A stretch of DNA of 53,654 bases, from contig DHPY01000003.1 in NCBI GenBank assembly GCA_002411015.1, positions 1 to 53,654 of the forward strand, written 5' to 3'. This document shows, piece by piece, positions 42,001-50,489 of this stretch. Position numbers and translations under genes: made by a program. The notes beneath the pieces were generated by a model. It was not told the origin of the DNA and ran no database searches. It worked only from the letters and a program-made list of their open reading frames with translations. How positions within the stretch are numbered: position 1 is the stretch's first letter; every line of letters starts with the position of its first letter. Source of the stretch: Armatimonadetes bacterium UBA5352 (GTDB lineage: Bacteria; Armatimonadota; Zipacnadia; Zipacnadales; UBA5352).

Positions 42001-44031
42001 CTGTTTATCGGCGGTCGTGAGATCAAGCGGCAGATCATCGGCACCGTCGCGTTCTTCGTGGGGATCTTCATCCTAATCGCCCTGGTCCACCCGGCCTTCG
42101 CGATCACCTTCACCCCAATGATCATCCTCCTCGCATTCCTCATCCTTGCGCTGACGATCGTTGTCGTCGGGATCGTCGTGCAGAAGTTCGAGGAGCAGAT
42201 GCGCGAGATGCGGTGGGAGCAGACGGGCGTGCGTGAGGCCGACGTAGGCCGCATGTCCGCCTCCGCCGCGGCCTTCAGCCTCGGTATCTCCAACATGCGC
42301 CGGCGCAAGATCCGCACGATTCTCACCTGCGCCACGCTCGTGCTGCTTACGTTCACGGTTCTCTCGACCACCTCGATCAAGCAGACCGTGCGCAGCAACC
42401 GCATCCGGCTGCCTCACAGCGCCGACTACAGCGGCATCATGATTCGCGACAAGACCTGGACGCCGATCGGCGAACCCACGACGCGCGTCATGCGCAATGA
42501 GTTCGGCGAGGACTATCCGGTCGCGCCGCGTGCCTGGTACTTCTCCAGTCGCGTAGGTGAGCAGTCCTTTGTTGATGTCTCACGCGCCGGAGCCAGCTAC
42601 TCCGCCACCGCGATGCTCGGGCTCACCCCCGAGGAGGCGCTGATCACCCGCCCGCAGGACGCTCTGCAGGACGGCGGCCGCTGGTTCACTGCGGACGACA
42701 CACTCTCGTGCATCATCCCGCAGGAGATGGCCGAGAAGCTCCTGATCACCCCGCAGGATGTCGGCAACGTGTTCGTCTCCGTGTTCGGCACGCAGCTGCG
42801 CGTCATCGGCATCGTCGACTCGGACCGCCTGAAGCGCGTCGAAGACCTCGACGGCGAGCAGCTCACTCCCGTGGACTATCTGCTCATGCAGGAGCAGCAG
42901 GCACAAAGACAGTCCATGGCCGCGGGCGACGATCAGATGAGTGAGGACGAACTGCGTGAGTACATCCATCTCACTCCCGACGCGGTCCTGATCGTGCCGT
43001 ACACCTTCGTGGTGAACGCGGGCGGACAGCTCCGTTCGGTGGCCATCGGTATCCCCGACGCGGACACCGTGCGCGAGTGCCTCGACTCGCTGATGCGGCG
43101 GGTGGAGCTCAACCTCTACGCCGGCATCGGTGAGCAGACGTTCCTGTGCAGCTCCGTTGGCACGACCGGAGTGCAGGGCGCTTCGGATGTCATGATCGTC
43201 GTGCTCATCGCCGCGCTCATCGTCCTCAACACGATGCTGGGCTCGGTCTTCGAACGCACGAACGAGATTCACATCTACTCGTCACTCGGGCTCGCGCCCA
43301 CCCACATCGCGGCGCTATTCGTGGCTGAGGCATCGGTGTACGCGGTCATGGGCGCGGTTGCGGGGTACCTGGTTGGCCAGGCGGCGGCGAAGATCATCTT
43401 GATGACCGGGTGGTTTGGGGGATTGTACCTCAACTACTCCTCCCTGGCCGCCGTCGGCAGCACGGTGATGATCATGCTGACCGTGCTCCTGTCGGTCATC
43501 TACCCGGCCCGCGTCGCGTCGAACATCGCGATGCCCGGGATCGAGCGGCGCTGGACGCTACCAGAGCCTGTGAATGATGTCATGCGCATGAACCTGCCCT
43601 TCACGGTTACGGGTGATCAGGCGCTGGGCGTCAACGTCTTCCTGCTTGACTACCTGGCCGCTCACGCCGACTACTCGCTGGGGAACTTCTCAACAGGCAA
43701 CCTTGAGCTGAACTCGGGTGACTTCGAACTCGGAGAAGGGTACGCCCTCTCGGTCATGGTCTGGCTCGCGCCGTATGACCTTGGCGTGTCGGAGCACCTG
43801 ACGATCGAGACGGTACCGACAGAGGATGCGGAGATCTACCAGATCCGCGCCGTCATCCGTCGCGAGAGCGGTGACGAGGCGTCCTGGATCCGTGTAACGC
43901 GCAACTTCATCAACCTGTTGCGCAAGCAGTACCTGCTCTGGAGGACGCTGCCCGCGCCGGTCAAGGGCGAGTTCGGCGTACGCGGCCGCGCAATCCTCGC
44001 CGGCGAGAGCCTGCCGGAGACGGCCGAGTAG
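39079..44031 (+). CDS. M28-peptidase-like domain fused to FtsX permease (giant protein)
   Basis: This is a 1650-aa protein with a signal helix at residues 6-25 (cut near ALAQG). Residues about 50-350 resemble an M28 zinc aminopeptidase, but usual ligand positions differ: AYYDS at 275-279 where AHYDS is expected, GAENAAS at 289-295 where GADDNAS is usual, and AGHFEAL instead of the EE pair at 321-327. A charged helical insert follows (about 345-500). C-terminal to about 950, membrane helices occur at about 957-976, 987-1035 and 1079-1096, with a periplasmic MacB_PCD-like domain, then three more helices (1371-1387, 1411-1436, 1460-1476) and a C-terminal tail of about 150 residues. TTG at 39079 follows GAAGGGAAC. 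Probably the second permease half with a pseudo-peptidase ectodomain. Confidence 0.8.
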   Translation: MLRPLRATGFIISILAFALMAGPALAQGGHEEEIVLESEIDYKLAASAVDEQAMRGLISRLEGLGSRVTGYPGCHEAARIVEQGFRSLGIDDVSVQQFPIVVPVANRDDQGRPASIEVQNGPSFGMFPIWPNLVRTPKTPPSGITGNLIYVGDGSLRAFNGQEVTNSITMVDFNCQAEWFNGPLLGTKAVLFIEPDETIRGEAEAKFLSIPVDIPRYWIPREAADHLMGLLLSRDRVPVTVRCDMQWQQRTGENIIATIEGSDPRLKNQRVVVQAYYDSISITPDQAPGAENAASIAAMMELAKAFTQQPPKRTVVFLATAGHFEALTGTKAFLREFVRGAHGEKRVKHMFDLANTARKELEDAIARVWDETEQLDEEKTPEELAAERLRAMGRIERAIKLCAKNGRRLERTVNKARREDPNEGKLDEQQLEPEELNERLALIEEFSAAPPRVEAAVDTARDALREAVRVGADASLEEKEAALALVQERAFDVVDAIDFSDKKVYLWFSIDLSSHNDLFGIFYKGYFYNYRESIQWKFSDIGKKAREYSDLISTALGVPVRLVDGINAIQGKSWQTYMAGKLALANEVANIAGVPGLGFATVHDSRPWVDTPMDRIEHMQIPNLVEQTRFLSCLLQDMVGIDDPRDLYDLELADDFVEVKGRAVQFNPEESLFPDKPMVGSVAVGRTGSKTGMGVRGEVFDIVDEEGHFTLLGMPNARARGGKLTVEAYLIDEQTGSVAMAPDRGVTGAEQYPNEITLDQEIKPVTVVMFDCKPVAIFDMVDQRFFQLLRELHIYDAQTDAAPYEFGYCLPLPPEQFTSSYEPVAVVFVPSGTNVKITMGASLLGLRFLLVNPTEQEKLGAGYLVDRYPSLYATPYRVAMDMWQLDETRMTDLAKHGITNERVQSSHQDAAEYLKLAQQYLRERKYDQFFTAARSAWSYESRAYPDVRKTADDVVKGVLFYLALLMPFALFAERLFIGGREIKRQIIGTVAFFVGIFILIALVHPAFAITFTPMIILLAFLILALTIVVVGIVVQKFEEQMREMRWEQTGVREADVGRMSASAAAFSLGISNMRRRKIRTILTCATLVLLTFTVLSTTSIKQTVRSNRIRLPHSADYSGIMIRDKTWTPIGEPTTRVMRNEFGEDYPVAPRAWYFSSRVGEQSFVDVSRAGASYSATAMLGLTPEEALITRPQDALQDGGRWFTADDTLSCIIPQEMAEKLLITPQDVGNVFVSVFGTQLRVIGIVDSDRLKRVEDLDGEQLTPVDYLLMQEQQAQRQSMAAGDDQMSEDELREYIHLTPDAVLIVPYTFVVNAGGQLRSVAIGIPDADTVRECLDSLMRRVELNLYAGIGEQTFLCSSVGTTGVQGASDVMIVVLIAALIVLNTMLGSVFERTNEIHIYSSLGLAPTHIAALFVAEASVYAVMGAVAGYLVGQAAAKIILMTGWFGGLYLNYSSLAAVGSTVMIMLTVLLSVIYPARVASNIAMPGIERRWTLPEPVNDVMRMNLPFTVTGDQALGVNVFLLDYLAAHADYSLGNFSTGNLELNSGDFELGEGYALSVMVWLAPYDLGVSEHLTIETVPTEDAEIYQIRAVIRRESGDEASWIRVTRNFINLLRKQYLLWRTLPAPVKGEFGVRGRAILAGESLPETAE

Positions 44032-44121
44032 CGCGAGGCGCCTCGCCCGCCGACCGAAGACCGAGCACGAGCGTGAGCGCACGCCGGATTATCTCTCCTC
44101 ATCTGCGCCTGGAGGTGTCAC

Positions 44122-46116
44122 GTGGCTCAACTGGACCCTGAACTTGAATTGTATCGAGGGTTGATGGATCAGCCCGAGCAATACGAGGATGGCTTCGATG
44201 TGAAGACCATCATCGGGGCACTGTTCATCGGCTTCGTGATGATGCCCGGAGCCATCTACCTGGGGCTGTTCGTCGGGCGCGACCTGGGTCCGGCCGCCGA
44301 GTGGACCACCATCATCCTCTTCACTGAGGTGGCTCGGCGCTCCTTCATCACCCTTAAGCGGCAGGAGGTCTACATCCTCTTCTACATAGCCTCCGCGCTC
44401 GCGTCCTCCTCGGGTGGCCTCCAGCTTGCCGGGGGCGTCTTCGCCGGGAAGATGTGGGACCAGTACTTCGTGCGCTCACCAGCAGCGCGCGGTCTCGGTA
44501 TTGCCTACGAGATCCCGAACTGGGTCGTGCCGGGACCAGACTCCGAGGCGCTCATGCGGCGCACGTTCTTCCACCCGGACTGGATCTACCCGACTGCGAT
44601 CCTGCTTCTGGGTGTCATCCTGAGCCGCCTGAACTGGTTCGGGCTGGGCTACGCGCTCTTCCGCATCACCTCAGACTACGAGCGGCTTCCATTCCCATAC
44701 GCGGCCATCACCGCGCAGGGCTCCACTGCGCTTGCCGAGACTACGACCAAGACTGAGACCTGGCGCTGGCGCGTCTTCTCCATCGGTGCGATGGCAGGGC
44801 TTGCCTTCGGTGCCTTCTACATCGGCGTCCCGGCCATCACCGGCGTCATCATGACGAAGCCGCTGCAGCTCATCCCGATCCCATTCGTGGACCTTACGCG
44901 GAACACGGAGGCGGTGCTTCCGGCCGTGCCGACCGGCTTCGTCTGCGACCTCGGCGCGATCGTGGCCGGGTTCGTCGTCCCCTTCTGGGCGGTCGTCGGG
45001 AGCTTCGTCACCGCTGTGGTGACGCTTGCGTTGAACCCACAGCTCTACAAGATGGGCGTCCTGCAGCAGTGGACGCCCGGCATGGACACCATCCAGACCC
45101 AGTTCGCGAACTACATCGACTTCTACTTCTCGATCGGTATGGGCACCTCGTTCGCCGTCGCGGCCATCGGCATCTTCGGCATCCTTGCCCACTTCTACCG
45201 CAACCGCCGGGCCGATGAGGAAGGCCGCGAGCACGAGCCCGGGACGCTCAAGGGTATCCCCGGTCGCGGCGATATACCCCTCTGGCTGGCTATTGCGATG
45301 TTCTTCGTCTCCACGCTTGGGTACGTGCTGCTCTGCCGGCACCTCGTCCCCAACTTCTCGATCTTGTGGATTATCTTCTTCGGCTTCATTTTCACGCCCC
45401 TGGAATCGTATGTTGATGCGCGGATGAAGGGCCTCACCGGCCAGTGGGTGCGCATCCCCATGGTCAAAGAGGGTGTCATCATCCTCTCCGGCTACAAGGG
45501 CATCGACATCTGGTTCGCGCCGATCCCTGAGTTCGATCACGGCGCGCGCGCGCAGCAGTTCCGAGTCCTTGAGCTCACCGGCAACAAAGTCATGTCGCTG
45601 GTGAAAGCAGAATTGCTCATCCTGCCGATCGTTGTGCTCTGCAGCGTGCTCTACTGGGAGTTCATCTGGCGTCTTGCGCCTATCCCCTCGGTGAACTACC
45701 CCTACGCGCAGAAGATGTGGCATCTCTCGGCGCTCCAGCGCGGCCTGTGGCTCAGCGCAACGATGCCCGGCTCTGAGCGCCAGACGATGTTCGAGCAGGC
45801 TTTCAAGTGGCAGTACGTCGTTGGTGGCTTCGGCTTTGGGGTGGTCGCCTACAACCTCCTTGCGGCGATCAGGATGCCGACGCTTCTGGTGTATGGCGTG
45901 GTCCGTGGCCTGGGCCAACTGCCGCACTACGTGTTCCCGGAGATGGTTGGCGCGTTGATCAGCCAGTACTACATGATCCCTCGCTTCGGGGCGCGCCGGT
46001 GGAAGCAGTATGCGACGGTGCTTTCAGCCGGGTATGCCTGCGGGATGGGGCTGGTGGGTATGGGGTCTGTGGCCTTTGCGCTCATTGGGCAGGCGGTCTC
46101 TCAAATGCCGTACTGA
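44122..46116 (+). CDS. Polytopic membrane protein, OPT-transporter-like
   Basis: This is a 664-aa integral membrane protein with roughly 14 hydrophobic segments. The start (FDVKTIIGALFIGFVMMPGAIYLGLFVG) and LPFPYAAITAQGSTALAE follow the general plan of distant OPT-superfamily/DUF6785-like proteins; this is a resemblance only. Soluble parts include a His/Arg-rich loop RNRRADEEGREHEPG near residue 360-375 and a region VKEGVIILSGYKGIDIWFAPIP near 448-470. GTG at 44122 follows GGAGG at 6 nt, the last gene in the ABC/FtsX operon, and a clear terminator follows. A peptide or lipid-linked substrate is plausible but unproven. Confidence 0.65.
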   Translation: MAQLDPELELYRGLMDQPEQYEDGFDVKTIIGALFIGFVMMPGAIYLGLFVGRDLGPAAEWTTIILFTEVARRSFITLKRQEVYILFYIASALASSSGGLQLAGGVFAGKMWDQYFVRSPAARGLGIAYEIPNWVVPGPDSEALMRRTFFHPDWIYPTAILLLGVILSRLNWFGLGYALFRITSDYERLPFPYAAITAQGSTALAETTTKTETWRWRVFSIGAMAGLAFGAFYIGVPAITGVIMTKPLQLIPIPFVDLTRNTEAVLPAVPTGFVCDLGAIVAGFVVPFWAVVGSFVTAVVTLALNPQLYKMGVLQQWTPGMDTIQTQFANYIDFYFSIGMGTSFAVAAIGIFGILAHFYRNRRADEEGREHEPGTLKGIPGRGDIPLWLAIAMFFVSTLGYVLLCRHLVPNFSILWIIFFGFIFTPLESYVDARMKGLTGQWVRIPMVKEGVIILSGYKGIDIWFAPIPEFDHGARAQQFRVLELTGNKVMSLVKAELLILPIVVLCSVLYWEFIWRLAPIPSVNYPYAQKMWHLSALQRGLWLSATMPGSERQTMFEQAFKWQYVVGGFGFGVVAYNLLAAIRMPTLLVYGVVRGLGQLPHYVFPEMVGALISQYYMIPRFGARRWKQYATVLSAGYACGMGLVGMGSVAFALIGQAVSQMPY

Positions 46117-46141
46117 GTTACGCCCTTCGTGGCACGATTCC

Positions 46142-46178
46142 GGGCCGGTCCCCTGCATGGGAGCCGGCCCTTCGTTTT
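46142..46178 (+). terminator. Rho-independent terminator of the ABC/FtsX/OPT-like operon
   Basis: GGGCCGG (46142-46148) pairs with CCGGCCC (46164-46170), with CCC/GGG extending the stem, then TTCGTTTT. This is the clearest T-tailed terminator in the window. Confidence 0.85.
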
Positions 46179-46324
46179 GTACGCCCTTTGGCGAATGATT
46201 TGGACCGCGATGAGGAACCTTCTGCGGGAGCGGGGGTTTATGAGCAGCGACATGGCACGCGGTGTCGTCCCCTCACCACCGTGAGCCCCCAACATCACCG
46301 CTGAGTGCGCCCGGGAGGCACATC

Positions 46325-47074
46325 ATGACCCGCGGGAGACACGGCTTCACGCTCATCGAACTGCTGGTGGTTATCGCCATCATCGCGATCCTCGCCGCCA
46401 TCCTCTTCCCGGTTTTCGCCAGAGCCCGGGCCAAGGCGCGGCAGACTGCCTGCATGTCGAACCTCAAGCAGTTGGGCCTCGGCTTCGAGATGTATGCGCA
46501 GGATTTCGATGAGCTACTGCCCGTCTGGGGCTACGGCGACACCTCCGAGCCTGAGAACGGTCCGGCGCAGGGGTTCTTCTCCTGGGACACCGTCCTCCAG
46601 CCGTACCTCAAGAACCAGGCGATCCTGCTCTGCCCGGACAATCCGTACGAACGCGACGCGCGCGGCTACGCGATCACACGCTACACCGGGGATGCGTATG
46701 GACTGGACCTCCCGCTCCACAAGGACCGAGCCCCTCTGCCGTCGGAGACCGTGCTGCTGGGGGAGAAGGGGCACCTGCCGCCAGGCGTCAACGGCGACTC
46801 CGCGATGGAGCACTTCATGCAGAGCAACGGCGCAGCGATCTCCGGCCAGGACTGGCGGACGGAGGAGGACAAGTGGGGGAAGATGTTTCACAACGGCGGG
46901 AAGAACTTCCTGTTCCTCGATGGGCACGTCAAGTGGCACTCTAAGGGATCGGGCCCATTTGCCCACAACAGCGGGCTCGCCTGTCCGCCCGCGGGGTACG
47001 CGGGCCATGATCTGTATGACTCGCCACACGGGGCGGGTCACTGTGAGCTTTGGACTGACTGGCCGCATGAGTAG
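46325..47074 (+). CDS. Prepilin-like H-X9-DG protein, copy 3
   Basis: This is a 249-aa pseudopilin-like protein. HGFTLIELLVVIAIIAIL carries the class III signal (cleavage after Gly7), then LFPVFARARAKARQTAC. The middle has SWDTVLQPYLKNQAILLCPDNPY with its Cys, and the end has HNGGKNFLFLDGHVKWH, a full H-X9-DG. It is more diverged from copies 1 and 2 than they are from each other and closer to copy 4 (shared SETVL, GGKNFL and Cys-Pro-Asp-Asn-Pro). The ATG at 46325 follows GGGAGG. A 10-bp hairpin terminates it. Confidence 0.88.
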   Translation: MTRGRHGFTLIELLVVIAIIAILAAILFPVFARARAKARQTACMSNLKQLGLGFEMYAQDFDELLPVWGYGDTSEPENGPAQGFFSWDTVLQPYLKNQAILLCPDNPYERDARGYAITRYTGDAYGLDLPLHKDRAPLPSETVLLGEKGHLPPGVNGDSAMEHFMQSNGAAISGQDWRTEEDKWGKMFHNGGKNFLFLDGHVKWHSKGSGPFAHNSGLACPPAGYAGHDLYDSPHGAGHCELWTDWPHE

Positions 47075-47101
47075 CGGAATCTGCGGGTGGTGAGCGTGCA
47101 T

Positions 47102-47128
47102 GCGGACCGGACGGTGTCTCCGGTCCGC
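47102..47128 (+). terminator. Terminator after prepilin-like copy 3
   Basis: GCGGACCGGA / TCCGGTCCGC is a perfect 10-bp stem with a 7-nt loop, 28 nt past the stop. Confidence 0.7.
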
Positions 47129-47215
47129 GCATGCTTTGGGAGGTATGGAATCTCGGTTCGCGGAGGTCCCTGTCCATCTTCCGCGAATAACGCGTTTTTA
47201 GATGCATGCTCTAGG

Positions 47216-47224
47216 TGGTATACT
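47216..47224 (+). promoter_or_regulatory. Extended -10 promoter ahead of prepilin-like copy 4
   Basis: TGGTATACT, with a poor -35 region. The start codon is about 140 nt downstream. Confidence 0.45.
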
Positions 47225-47363
47225 ATGAGCGCGGGGGTATGGAGACGCGCCGGACCGGTTGACGGCCGGCCGCGCGGTGTCAATGCAAGTGAACCGGCAG
47301 GCGACCGGTCCGGCCGCTCTGAGCCGAGGCCGGGAGGAACGATCCGGAGAGGTGAACCATCCG

Positions 47364-48146
47364 ATGGGAACACGCGGACGTCGCAGCGCATTCACATTGA
47401 TTGAGTTGCTGACTGTGATCGGCATCATCGCGGTCCTCGCAGCCATCCTCTTCCCCGTATTTGCGCAGGCCCGCGGCAAGGCGCGACAGGCGCGGTGTCT
47501 CGCGTACATGCAGCAGATTGGGGTGGCGATCGAGAGCTATGTGCAGGACCATCATGGCTTCCTGCCCACATGGTCCATCACGCACCCCGGTGTAAACCCA
47601 TGGACGCCGCCGAGCGGAGACGAGAACGCACCGGCGCCCGGTGTCGCGACCTGGGACATGAGTATCATGACATACCTGAAGGACGACACTCTGCTTAGCT
47701 GTCCTGATAACCCCAACCAGGATGCGCTGACCGCGCGCTCGTACGCCATCGCCCAGTACACGCAGCGGCCAATCGAGTCCCCGGCGGGCTCCGGCCGGAT
47801 CATCGCTCTCGGCGGCTACAAGGATGATATCCCGCTACCCAGTGAGACCGTGTTGGTCTTTGAGAAGGGCAGCAACCCTCCCGGAGCCTGGGGGGATGCG
47901 CTGGGCCAGAACGTCTACCAGTATCATGACGATGATATGCCCAATGACGGCAAGGGCATCGAGGATCCGGAGGAGTTCCCAATGTGGCACTCGGGCGGGA
48001 AGAACTTCCTCTACCTGGACTATCATGCAAAGTGGGCCAAGAACACCTCCGGCCCATTCGCGAACCAGCCGCAGTCCGGCGATAGCGTGGGTATCTGCCA
48101 GGACTGGGGCAAGCCCGCGAATGGCGGCGACTGGCCCGTTCCGTAG
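47364..48146 (+). CDS. Prepilin-like protein, copy 4 (degenerate motifs)
   Basis: This is a 260-aa pseudopilin-like protein with two departures from its relatives. The cleavage site is SAFTLIEL, so Ala replaces the usual Gly at -1, which prepilin peptidases accept less readily. The end motif is HSGGKNFLYLDYH, H-X9-D-Tyr in place of H-X9-DG. The rest fits: LFPVFAQARGKARQARC, TLLSCPDNPNQ and LPSETVLVFEKGS. GGAGAGG lies 11 nt before the ATG at 47364. A 15-bp hairpin follows. Whether it is processed, or works as a minor pseudopilin, cannot be told. Confidence 0.85.
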   Translation: MGTRGRRSAFTLIELLTVIGIIAVLAAILFPVFAQARGKARQARCLAYMQQIGVAIESYVQDHHGFLPTWSITHPGVNPWTPPSGDENAPAPGVATWDMSIMTYLKDDTLLSCPDNPNQDALTARSYAIAQYTQRPIESPAGSGRIIALGGYKDDIPLPSETVLVFEKGSNPPGAWGDALGQNVYQYHDDDMPNDGKGIEDPEEFPMWHSGGKNFLYLDYHAKWAKNTSGPFANQPQSGDSVGICQDWGKPANGGDWPVP

Positions 48147-48175
48147 CGACCTGCGTCCGGCTGCGCTCTTCTGAT

Positions 48176-48209
48176 GCGAACGGCAACGAGCGGGCTCGTT
48201 GCCGTTCGC
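48176..48209 (+). terminator. Strong hairpin after prepilin-like copy 4
   Basis: GCGAACGGCAACGAG / CTCGTTGCCGTTCGC: a perfect 15-bp stem with a CGGG loop, 30 nt past the stop. No T-run. Confidence 0.65.
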
Positions 48210-48326
48210 AGTGTCGGCCAATGTGAACGCAACTCCCCTCTGCTACGTCAGAAGACCCGTGGCGGCCGCGGGCGGCATGGTTTGCCTGCTCCTCAGCGCG
48301 GCCCGCTTTCGCCGCCCGGCGCCATA

Positions 48327-48335
48327 TGCTATACT
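48327..48335 (+). promoter_or_regulatory. Extended -10 promoter of rodA
   Basis: TGCTATACT, about 43 nt ahead of the rodA start codon; the -35 region is weak. Confidence 0.5.
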
Positions 48336-48377
48336 TCCGCGGGTAACCACGCCCTGAGCCGATGAGGTAGCGACAGC

Positions 48378-49469
48378 ATGAGTGCCATGCGCCGCGTCGA
48401 TATGCAGCTGCTGACAGTTGTCCTGCTGCTGTCTGCTATCGGTGCGCTCGCAATCTACAGTTGCATGCGCAATGCCGGTGATGCCACCTCCCGGCTGACG
48501 ATGCAGCTCGCCTACATCATCGTCGGCCTGGCGATCATGACCGGCATAATGGCGCTCGACACCGGCAAGATCCGGGGCCTGACCTGGCCGATCTACATCA
48601 TCGTGCTGGTCCTGCTGGCGATCGCTCTGATGATGGGCTCGGTCAGAGAGACGCACAGGTGGATCCCGATCGGGCCAGTGAACATCCAGCCCGCCGAGCT
48701 CGCCAAGATTGCGGTTATCATCATGCTCGGCGCGGTTGTCTCGAAGCTCGAACACGAGGAACATGACTTCATCTTCCTCATCAAGACCCTGTTCTACGTG
48801 GGCGCGCCCGCCCTCCTGATTCTGCTGCAGCCCGACCTCGGCACACCCATCGTGCTCTTCTTCATCTGGCTCGTCATGATGTACGCGCTGGGCGCCAACT
48901 CGGTCCATCTCGGGGCCTTCGTGCTCGCCGGACTGCTGTTGTTTGCAGGCGCCTGGGGCTTCGGCCTCGTGCGACCGCACCAGAAGGCGCGACTGACGGC
49001 GTTCATGCATCCCGACGACACCTCTCAGGCCGCCTCCTACCACCTGCGGCAGTCGCTGATCGCGGTCGGCTCCGGCCACCTCTGGGGACAGGGCCTCTTC
49101 CATGGCGTCCAGAGCCAGGCGGACTTCATCCCGGACCAGGAGACCGACTTCATCTTCACCGTCATCGCCGAGGAGCTTGGGTTCGTTGGCGCCGCGAGCA
49201 TCATCGTGCTCTACGCGCTGATGCTCTACCGTGGTCTGTGCATCTCAGCCTCCGCGCCTACCGTCTTCGACCGCGTTGTCGCCGCGGGAATCGTGGGGAT
49301 GCTGCTCATTGAGGTCTACGTCAACATCGGCATGACCATCGGCCTTGCGCCGGTGAAGGGCATGGCACTCCCGTTCCTCAGCTACGGCGGATCGAATCTG
49401 CTCGCCCATATGATGGCGGTCGGAATCCTGCAGAGCATTTACATGCGCCGGGATCAGATCGTGTTCTAG
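48378..49469 (+). CDS. rodA: RodA-type peptidoglycan glycosyltransferase (SEDS)
   Basis: A multispanning SEDS protein that polymerises lipid II during cell-wall elongation. The 363-aa product has about 10 helices, THRWIPIGPVNIQPAELAKIAVI near residues 92-114 and LLQPDLGTPIVLF near 151-163. Also present are FIPDQETDFIFTVIAEELGFVG near 250-271 and MALPFLSYGGSNLL near 331-344. These are the conserved SEDS motifs, with the catalytic Asp in the QPDLGT or QETDFI region. RodA/MrdB fits better than FtsW because it is short with no N-terminal extension, but the class is not certain. A PBP2 partner is not in the window. Confidence 0.9.
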   Translation: MSAMRRVDMQLLTVVLLLSAIGALAIYSCMRNAGDATSRLTMQLAYIIVGLAIMTGIMALDTGKIRGLTWPIYIIVLVLLAIALMMGSVRETHRWIPIGPVNIQPAELAKIAVIIMLGAVVSKLEHEEHDFIFLIKTLFYVGAPALLILLQPDLGTPIVLFFIWLVMMYALGANSVHLGAFVLAGLLLFAGAWGFGLVRPHQKARLTAFMHPDDTSQAASYHLRQSLIAVGSGHLWGQGLFHGVQSQADFIPDQETDFIFTVIAEELGFVGAASIIVLYALMLYRGLCISASAPTVFDRVVAAGIVGMLLIEVYVNIGMTIGLAPVKGMALPFLSYGGSNLLAHMMAVGILQSIYMRRDQIVF

Positions 49470-49496
49470 AGCGCAGGCGCACGAACGGACAGGACG

Positions 49497-50489
49497 ATGG
49501 CGATGATGAACATGAACCGAGAGAACTGGGCGGTACGCGGCTGGGAGGGTGTGCTGCTGCATGTGCCCTCCGAGTGGGACATCGCGGCGATCAGCGGCGA
49601 CCGCAACCAGGGCTACATGCGCATAGATGACACGCAGAACATGCCGCGCGTGGAGCTCAAGTGGCAGAAGTCCACGGGCTTTGTGAACGTCACCGGGGTC
49701 GTTGACGGCTACCTCAAGGACCTCCAGAAGAAGCGCAAGAAGGGCGAGCCGGAGATCGAGACGGACCGTGACTGCTCCGTCGTGAGCAAGCGGCAGATGC
49801 GCAAGCAGGACCTGCAGTGCTTCGCGTGGCGCGGGGCGATCGAGGGCTACGGCGCGGCCTGGTACTGCCCCGACTGCCAGCGCGTGATGGTGGTGCAGGT
49901 GATGGCGCTGCCCGATGAGCGCGGGGCCGAGCTGGCCCGCGAGGTTATTGGGAGCCTCGAGGACCATCCCCACGACGGCTGGATCACCTGGTCCACGTAC
50001 GGGCTGCAGATGGAGGTCCCGGAGCGCTTCGAGATGTCCGGACAGAAGCTGATGGCCGGCCTGATTGAGCTGCGCTTCGCGAATGCCGGCGAGGAGATTG
50101 TCGGCGTCCGATGGGGGATGGCGAACGTGGTGCTGCGTGGCCGCACACTCGAGAACTGGGCGGCGGCTGAGATCCGCGACTACCACAAGGGCACGAAGCT
50201 CGAGATGACTGAGACCACCTTCCGGGGGCATCCCGCGGTGGAGGTCAGCGGCTACTTCATCAATCCCCTCAAGCACATGCAGTCTTTCGTCATGCATATT
50301 GCCAGGCGGCCCTATGCCGACGTGGTGCAGGGCTGGGTCTGGCACTGCGTGGACGAGAACCGGATCTACTACGCGGGTGCGCTGCTCGATGAAGAGCACA
50401 AGGAGATCATCAAGCGCGTGGCAGAGAGCATCGTCTGCCCGGAAGACGCTGCGGCGGAGACCGGCGATGGAAAGGGGCCCATACGATGA
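49497..50489 (+). CDS. Protein with two tandem beta-rich repeats, unknown function
   Basis: This 330-aa protein has no signal peptide or membrane helix. Two similar halves start with WEGVLLHVPSEWDIAAISGDR (residues 16-36) and TYGLQMEVPERFEMSGQKL (about 166-184). Each continues with PRVELKWQKSTG-like or LRFANAGEEIVGVRWG-like strands, a pattern akin to PsbP/DUF1795 folds. Cys pair CPDC near residues 124-127 might bind zinc. It lies 27 nt after rodA and overlaps the next gene by 4 nt. Role unknown. Confidence 0.6.
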   Translation: MAMMNMNRENWAVRGWEGVLLHVPSEWDIAAISGDRNQGYMRIDDTQNMPRVELKWQKSTGFVNVTGVVDGYLKDLQKKRKKGEPEIETDRDCSVVSKRQMRKQDLQCFAWRGAIEGYGAAWYCPDCQRVMVVQVMALPDERGAELAREVIGSLEDHPHDGWITWSTYGLQMEVPERFEMSGQKLMAGLIELRFANAGEEIVGVRWGMANVVLRGRTLENWAAAEIRDYHKGTKLEMTETTFRGHPAVEVSGYFINPLKHMQSFVMHIARRPYADVVQGWVWHCVDENRIYYAGALLDEEHKEIIKRVAESIVCPEDAAAETGDGKGPIR

